NCBI GenBank assembly: GCA_025201375.1
Contig: JAIWZP010000092.1
Span: 1 to 64,000, forward strand
Direction of reading: 5' to 3'
Length of the DNA: 64,000 bases
From: Gongronella butleri
Taxonomy: Eukaryota > Mucoromycota > Mucoromycetes > Mucorales > Cunninghamellaceae
How positions within the stretch are numbered: the stretch's first letter is position 1; the number at the start of each line of letters is the position of its first letter. The notes beneath the pieces are model-generated. The model saw only the letters and a list, made by a program, of their open reading frames with translations, searched no databases and was not told where the DNA came from. This document shows positions 57,587 through 64,000 of this stretch, in pieces. A program made the position numbers and the translations under genes.

Positions 57587-59085
57587 GTGGTGCGCAGCTT
57601 TTACCTTTCACCAATAAGCAATAGCGTGTGATCCGTTGGACGGGGGAGATCAAATAATCGGCAAGTGACATGCGATTGATTTCCTTCTTGTGCAAAGTGG
57701 CCTAAAACGGACAAGTGGAGATGGAAAAAAAAACGCTCGGTGAATCCTCTTGAAAAAAGAAAAACAGGTGGTGGTTGCACCAGGTTTTGTATCGCCCGTC
57801 TTACGTGCATCCATTGTTGATAGGTGGGTTTGCGTTCGAGGCGTGTGATGCACTTTTGTGCCCGGGTATATTGCATTGCATAGTGCGTGTACACGTTGAA
57901 TTCGTGCTCGAGGTCGCAGAATGCCTTGCCAATGGGCTGGATGTCCTTTAGCGCAATGCGGTCGCCCATGTAGCGCAATTGGCGGTCCATAGAGGCTTGC
58001 CATTGCCTCACGAGCTCCGTGGACAGCGTGATAAGCGCGGGAAAATAGCTAAACAGCAGCTGCAGGTCACGAATCATGAACCGAGATTGAAAGTCGTGCG
58101 TGAATGGGTCGATGAACACCTGAATAAAAAAGGGGGGAGGATAAAAAGCGAGTGAGCCAACATGAAGGAGAACATCTACACACACAGTGGCGGCATCCAT
58201 GGCCGCGCGCGCGCGCCTTTTTCTTTCTTTCTTTTTCTTTGCGAATTGAGAGCGGTCTGCAAGGGGGGAAAGGGAAGGGGGGAGGAGCCATCATACCTGT
58301 TTGAAGCTGGTTAGGTGGCCAAGGTAGGTTTGCTCGGTTGACAGGAGTTCCGAGATGAGACAATAAGTCATTTTTGTGGAGGGCCTTGGCGCAGACACCA
58401 TGGCAAAGGTGGTGTCCAAGAGATAGCCATTGAGGATCTCTCGCCAGAGTTGGACGGCGCGACGTTCGCGCTGAACATGCTCTGGGGTGAACAATCGGTG
58501 CAATTTGCCGTCATCCAGGGTCAAATGACGTTTTAGTGTGAGGCGCGAGCGGCGTGGGGCCGTGGATGCCGATGAAAAGGAAGCCAACGACGCCGACATG
58601 AGTCCAGGATCGGATTTGGCCGAAACGGAGCGGCCATCATACGATGACGATGTCGACGATGAGGATGCCGACGATGCAGAGCGCATGGTTGGCGTGGACC
58701 GGCGTAATGGCGGCGTGCCATGGCCACTGAGAAGCAACGTGGACGTGGACGCGTCGTCGTTTGTGCCTGTGCTTGTGCTGCTGTGGCTGCTATACGATGC
58801 TGGCGATGCAGAGCGGCGCAAATGGTCGTTTTCGTCGCGATCCACCGTCAATGAATCGTCGGAGCAAGCGCGGCGTGGCCCAATTTGGCAGGTGGTCACT
58901 GGCGGAAGCGGCGGCAATGGCTTTTGCGCACGAGGCACCGTCGCCGATGCTTTGTCCAAACTAAAACATTGAGCCGATGGCGCCGTGTCGAGAAATACTT
59001 GATCAATGGTCTCTGTAGCCCACAGCCGGGCTTCTACCGTCTCGAATGAGATGGCAAAAAGAGGTGGGGGCGGATACGACGTCAT
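57393..59085 (-). CDS. RhoGEF (DH/Dbl-homology domain) protein
   Basis: Guanine-nucleotide exchange factor for Rho-family GTPases. Exons 59085-58297, 58119-57805, 57701-57605 and 57490-57393 give 432 aa. Residues 1-225 are low-complexity and Ser/Thr-rich with a proline patch (QKPLPPLPPV). The DH domain runs from about 245: LISELLSTEQTYLGHL (CR1), FPALITLSTELVRQW, and SLADYLISPVQRITRYCLLV (CR3), then DLMKYSERVDPNLERSL. The frame stops just after the DH domain, so no PH domain is encoded; an intronic alternative past the stop could not be built. Start ATG (MTSYPPPPLF) is the first after a T/C-rich leader, although the frame stays open upstream. Confidence 0.88.
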
Positions 59086-59430
59086 TCTGGCTAACCAAGG
59101 AAACAAAAAAGACGGGAGAGCAAAAAATGGCGAGGGGGACGCGGGGGAAGGGGGAAAATGCAAATCCAAAAGCAAGAAAAAAAAAATGGGTGGTATGCGA
59201 ACAAAAAAAAAAAAAGAGAGAGAGAGAGAAAGAAAGGGAAATAGATGGAAGGGGGAGAAAAAAAAAAAAGAAGTGGAACAATAAATAGGGGCGGCAGGGG
59301 CACAATTGGGGGGAGAGCGGGGGAGGCGGCGGCGGAGGAGGCGGAGGAAAAAGGGCGAAGCGGATGAGAAAGGCGCGCAGCGCGCCTCCAAAAAAGGGAC
59401 CTTGCACCATGGATGACACGGAAGAGGCCA

Positions 59431-61487
<2,057 letters not shown>

Positions 61488-62863
61488 GAAAAAAGCAAGA
61501 AAAAAAAAAAACGGGGGAGGTTCAAGAAAAGAAGAAAAAGAAAAGAAACAAAAAAAAAAAAGAGAGAGAATTAAGAAGAAAGCGGGGCAATTCTCGGCAA
61601 CGCGGGTTTTTGAAAGCTGCTCGCTTTAAAAAAAAAGGGCCTAGAATAGGCTCTATTGGGGTCCTTCCATGTTCTAACTTGCCCAAAGAAGCCGTCTTGG
61701 CAGGCAACATTGATGCTCATACCTCGATGGGATCATCGACAAAAGGTGTCTTGCTTGGGTCAAAAAGATCAAAAAGGATGCAAATTTGGCCTTTTTTTTT
61801 TTTTGCTTGACACCCTTGGGAAAACAATTAAGCCGTGCCACAGATCGCAGTTTTCCCTCCATGCTGCACACCGTTTCACACAAATCTGACACCATTTGCT
61901 CTTTTTCTTCTCTCTTTTTTTTTTTTTTTTTTTTTTTGCCATGGCAATACGCCATTGACGCTTCTTTTTGCCCTTTTTTAATGATTCAATGGCGTTTGCG
62001 TGCCACCAAGGGCCAGGTCATGGCCTTGGACAATGAATAAGGAGAGGCAGCTTGTTGCTGGTGTGACTACGGTAGCCATTGAGGCTCATTGGGACCCTTT
62101 GAGAAGCACTTTTTGGGCGGATTTGACAACTTTTAGTGCCGTTTGGTTCGCCTGGTCCGTGTGAGCGCGCCCGACCGGCACGCGCTCGCCTCTTGAAAGT
62201 TTAATTTGCTCATTTACAGCGAGCACCAATTGCAAGGCAAAGCGGGTCTCACGCACCCTGCTGCCTGGAACACGCCCCGAAATCTCCGCATCCACAATTG
62301 TTCGTAAAAAAAACACAAAAACGAGCCTAGTCGGCCTTGAGGTCACATGGCTTTTTTTGCGCTCCTTGTTTCTTGCCACTCGGTGACGCCCCCGCATCGT
62401 GGCGTTTCCGCGCGTCAAAAAGCAAGGAGGTGGCTTTTTTTTTCTTTTTTTTGACCTTCCGCCCCCCCCCCAATTTGTTGTCAATTGGATGGGAACGTGG
62501 ATCGCGTGGCACGCGCGCACACCATTGCCCTCCTTATTTTTTCATTCATGGCGTTGTTTATGCGAGGGACAGGGAAAAAAGGGCATGTTGACAACATGAC
62601 ACCATGTTTTTTGACGCGGTTGCATGAGCACCCCAATATTTGGCGCGCGAAGAATGCGCGCAACAGGTTTATTTGCATGTCGTGCCATGGAGGGACAATG
62701 GCGCTCCGGGGATGTACCTGAGTTTGAGGCAAGATCGTCTCGTTAAAAATTGGTAAGTCGTTTGTTTCATGAGCAAATTACTATAAAATCAAGACTTCTC
62801 GTCTCATTCCCCATCCTTTTTTTTTTCTTCTTTACATTTTCTTTTTCCAATTCTCAACCAACC
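61488..62863. other. Intergenic, mostly unassigned
   Basis: 1.4 kb upstream of PKA and the small Cys/His gene. It contains a T run (about 61915-61937) and a short C run (62463-62471). One possible minus-strand ORF is listed separately. No RNA gene recognised. Confidence 0.45.
62086..62397 (-). CDS. Possible small hypothetical protein (103 aa)
   Basis: ATG at 62397 opens MRGRHRVARNKERKKSHV and the frame ends VLLKGSQ at 62086. The second half (SGRVPGSRVRETRFALQLV, NEQIKLSRGERVPVGR) has protein-like composition. The middle (RLVFVFFLRT) looks like a read-through intron. No family recognised and no clear splice pair found. Could be chance. Confidence 0.22.
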   Translation of the reverse strand: MRGRHRVARNKERKKSHVTSRPTRLVFVFFLRTIVDAEISGRVPGSRVRETRFALQLVLAVNEQIKLSRGERVPVGRAHTDQANQTALKVVKSAQKVLLKGSQ

Positions 62864-63301
62864 ATGAAGCTCTTCCATCAAATCAAGACGCGTGCCTGTG
62901 CCTGCAATGTCTGTGGCTCCTTTGCTCACAAGACGTCGTAAGATTTTCCCTTTGACTTTTCCTCTCCCTTTGCTGTTCGACGGGCTCCCTCTTGTCAAGC
63001 CATTGACTTTTTATATCCGAGAGACGACGTTGACATCTTTTTTTTTCTTTGTAAATCTAGGCACTGTCCCAAACTTTCAAAGTAAATGGGTCTCCTTATG
63101 TAAATGACGCGTCGCCATAAGCGCGTCCTCTTTGATTCAGTTCCAATTGCTCTCTCTGTTCATTCCCTTTTTTCTTTTACTTGTTTCTGTCTTTTTCCAG
63201 AGTCATCGAGTCCTAGTTTTTCTGTTTTTCGCTCTTTTTTCGCACTCTATTTTAGAAAATACGCGCTGAGTGTGCGCAAGTTTGCCAAAAGGCACCAATA
63301 A
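62864..63301 (+). CDS. Very small Cys/His-containing basic protein (46 aa model)
   Basis: A TATA-like CTATAAAATC (62781-62790) and a CT-rich leader precede an ATG at 62864. Exons 62864-62937, 63061-63081 and 63256-63301 give 46 aa in phase: MKLFHQIKTRACACNVCGSF, then AHKTSHCPKLSKKYAL, then SVRKFAKRHQ. The C-x2-C...H...H-C arrangement could bind one zinc ion. The stop overlaps an AATAAA (63297-63302). An alternative acceptor at about 63200 would give a 36-aa protein ending KVIES. The core-promoter layout supports a real gene, but function is unknown. Confidence 0.45.
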
Positions 63302-63438
63302 AAGCAACTTCCGCACAAGGAAGGATAAACAATGAAAAAAATTTTGCCATGGCGCCCTTTTTTTGACGTCATTTATTAGGAAGTTGACACGCTCATGCAG
63401 CTGTTAAAGGGGGATGAATGGAGCCAATCAAACGTGTG

Positions 63439-64000
63439 CTATGCTACTTGAAAGCGATCGTCCTCTGTCGGGCAGTAAATAGGCTCTTGAGCTTGGAAAT
63501 TCAGCGCCTGGGGTGTCTGCGCCGCAGGTTTGTACATGAGTTTCCTAGACAAAACGAAAAAAAAAATAGGTTTGTGTTTTTTCCATGCGCATGCGCCACT
63601 GGCAATCGTGTCATCTTTACCACAGCACCTTTGAGAACCATGCATGAGCCAATGCCGAGGGATGGAAGCAATCGACGTTGCTACGTGTAAGAAAAAAAAA
63701 AAAAAAGGCAAGCAATATGAGGCCCCGCAAACCCCGCATTTCTCAGGCGCGTCTCGTTTTTTTTTTTTTCTACTTTTGAAACCTTACCTGATGGCCTGAA
63801 TGGGGAAGCTTAAAATGTTGACAGGCAGGGGATGAAACACGACGGCAAAGGTGTCGTTTGAGTACATTGGGCCTTGATAAAAGTTGACGACCGATTGTAA
63901 CTTGGCGTTGAATTGCGGCATGAGGTTGGCCATGAGGGTGCGATTGGCCACGGAATGTGCGCACATGCATTCGTGGTCGTGGAGGACAAAGTTTTTTTGC
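63439..64000 (-). CDS. Phospholipase B1-like GDSL/SGNH hydrolase, C-terminal part
   Basis: The gene continues beyond the window edge, so only the last three exons are seen: 64000-63788 (open at the edge), 63680-63621 and 63544-63439, in phase. The diagnostic feature is SNVDCFHPSALAHAWFSKVL: the D..H pair of block V in SGNH phospholipase B enzymes (DCFHPS). Upstream, HDHECMCAHSVANRTLMANL and YQGPMYSNDTFAVVFHPLP also fit the family. The tail is QALNFQAQEPIYCPTEDDRF. Such enzymes hydrolyse acyl esters of phospholipids and are usually secreted. The catalytic serine block would be in the missing part. Confidence 0.7.

Overview
This window is nuclear DNA of a filamentous fungus. The intron-rich genes (introns mostly 55-120 nt), pyrimidine-rich leaders, AATAAA-like 3' signals and protein set (eIF3a, poly(A)-binding protein, Rai1, an APSES/ankyrin cell-cycle factor, a rhizopuspepsin-like protease, RFT1, a PKA catalytic subunit, a fungal formin) all point that way. 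The dysbindin-like and TMEM256-like genes, the F-box/LRR-like proteins and the T-run introns suggest an early-diverging lineage, most likely Mucoromycota. That placement is an inference from protein style, not from a search. I see no bacterial, organellar or viral gene cluster.

Layout. 1-8016: C-terminal part of an LRR/F-box-like protein, then eIF3a (-), TMEM256/DUF423 (+) and an ICT1-type ribosome-rescue factor (-). 8017-11453: gene-free and repeat-rich. 11454-20812: PAB1 (-), a secreted aspartic protease (+), an unknown secreted helical protein (-) and RFT1 (-). 20813-22913: gene-free, with a dispersed repeat. 22914-35232: 17-exon formin (+), F-box protein (+), JMJD5-like JmjC protein (-), RAI1 (+) and ribosomal protein eS12 (+). 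35233-42355: a 7-kb repeat island with dispersed repeats, a large inverted 42-bp minisatellite, tandem arrays and a truncated gene start. 42356-54116: ribosomal protein uL23 (-), MBP1-like factor (-), dysbindin-like protein (+), membrane-anchored SDR (-) and a CH-kinase-C1 fusion (+). 54117-55764: another repeat copy. 55765-64000: proteasome assembly chaperone 4 (+), RhoGEF (-), PKA catalytic subunit (-), a very small Cys/His protein (+) and the end of a phospholipase B-like GDSL hydrolase (-).

Gene models were built by hand from six-frame reading plus splice signals. Every multi-exon model keeps phase across all junctions and gives a total divisible by three. Genes are packed tightly as divergent or convergent pairs, some only 34-172 bp apart. 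The repeats sit in a few islands between these clusters. There is no operon-like cluster. Several genes act in translation (eIF3a, PAB1, eS12, uL23, ICT1-like, and RAI1 for cap quality control). Others act in polarity, division and signalling (formin, RhoGEF, PKA, CH-kinase, MBP1).

Most notable: (1) a 42-bp minisatellite arranged as a giant inverted repeat at 37365-38620; (2) (TGGA)n tracts on the sense strand of the first introns of three translation genes; (3) a CH domain-kinase-C1 protein with an HCD catalytic motif; (4) three likely GC-AG introns; (5) a recurring intronic TGACGCG motif that looks like an extended branch site; (6) several uncharacterised dispersed repeat families.
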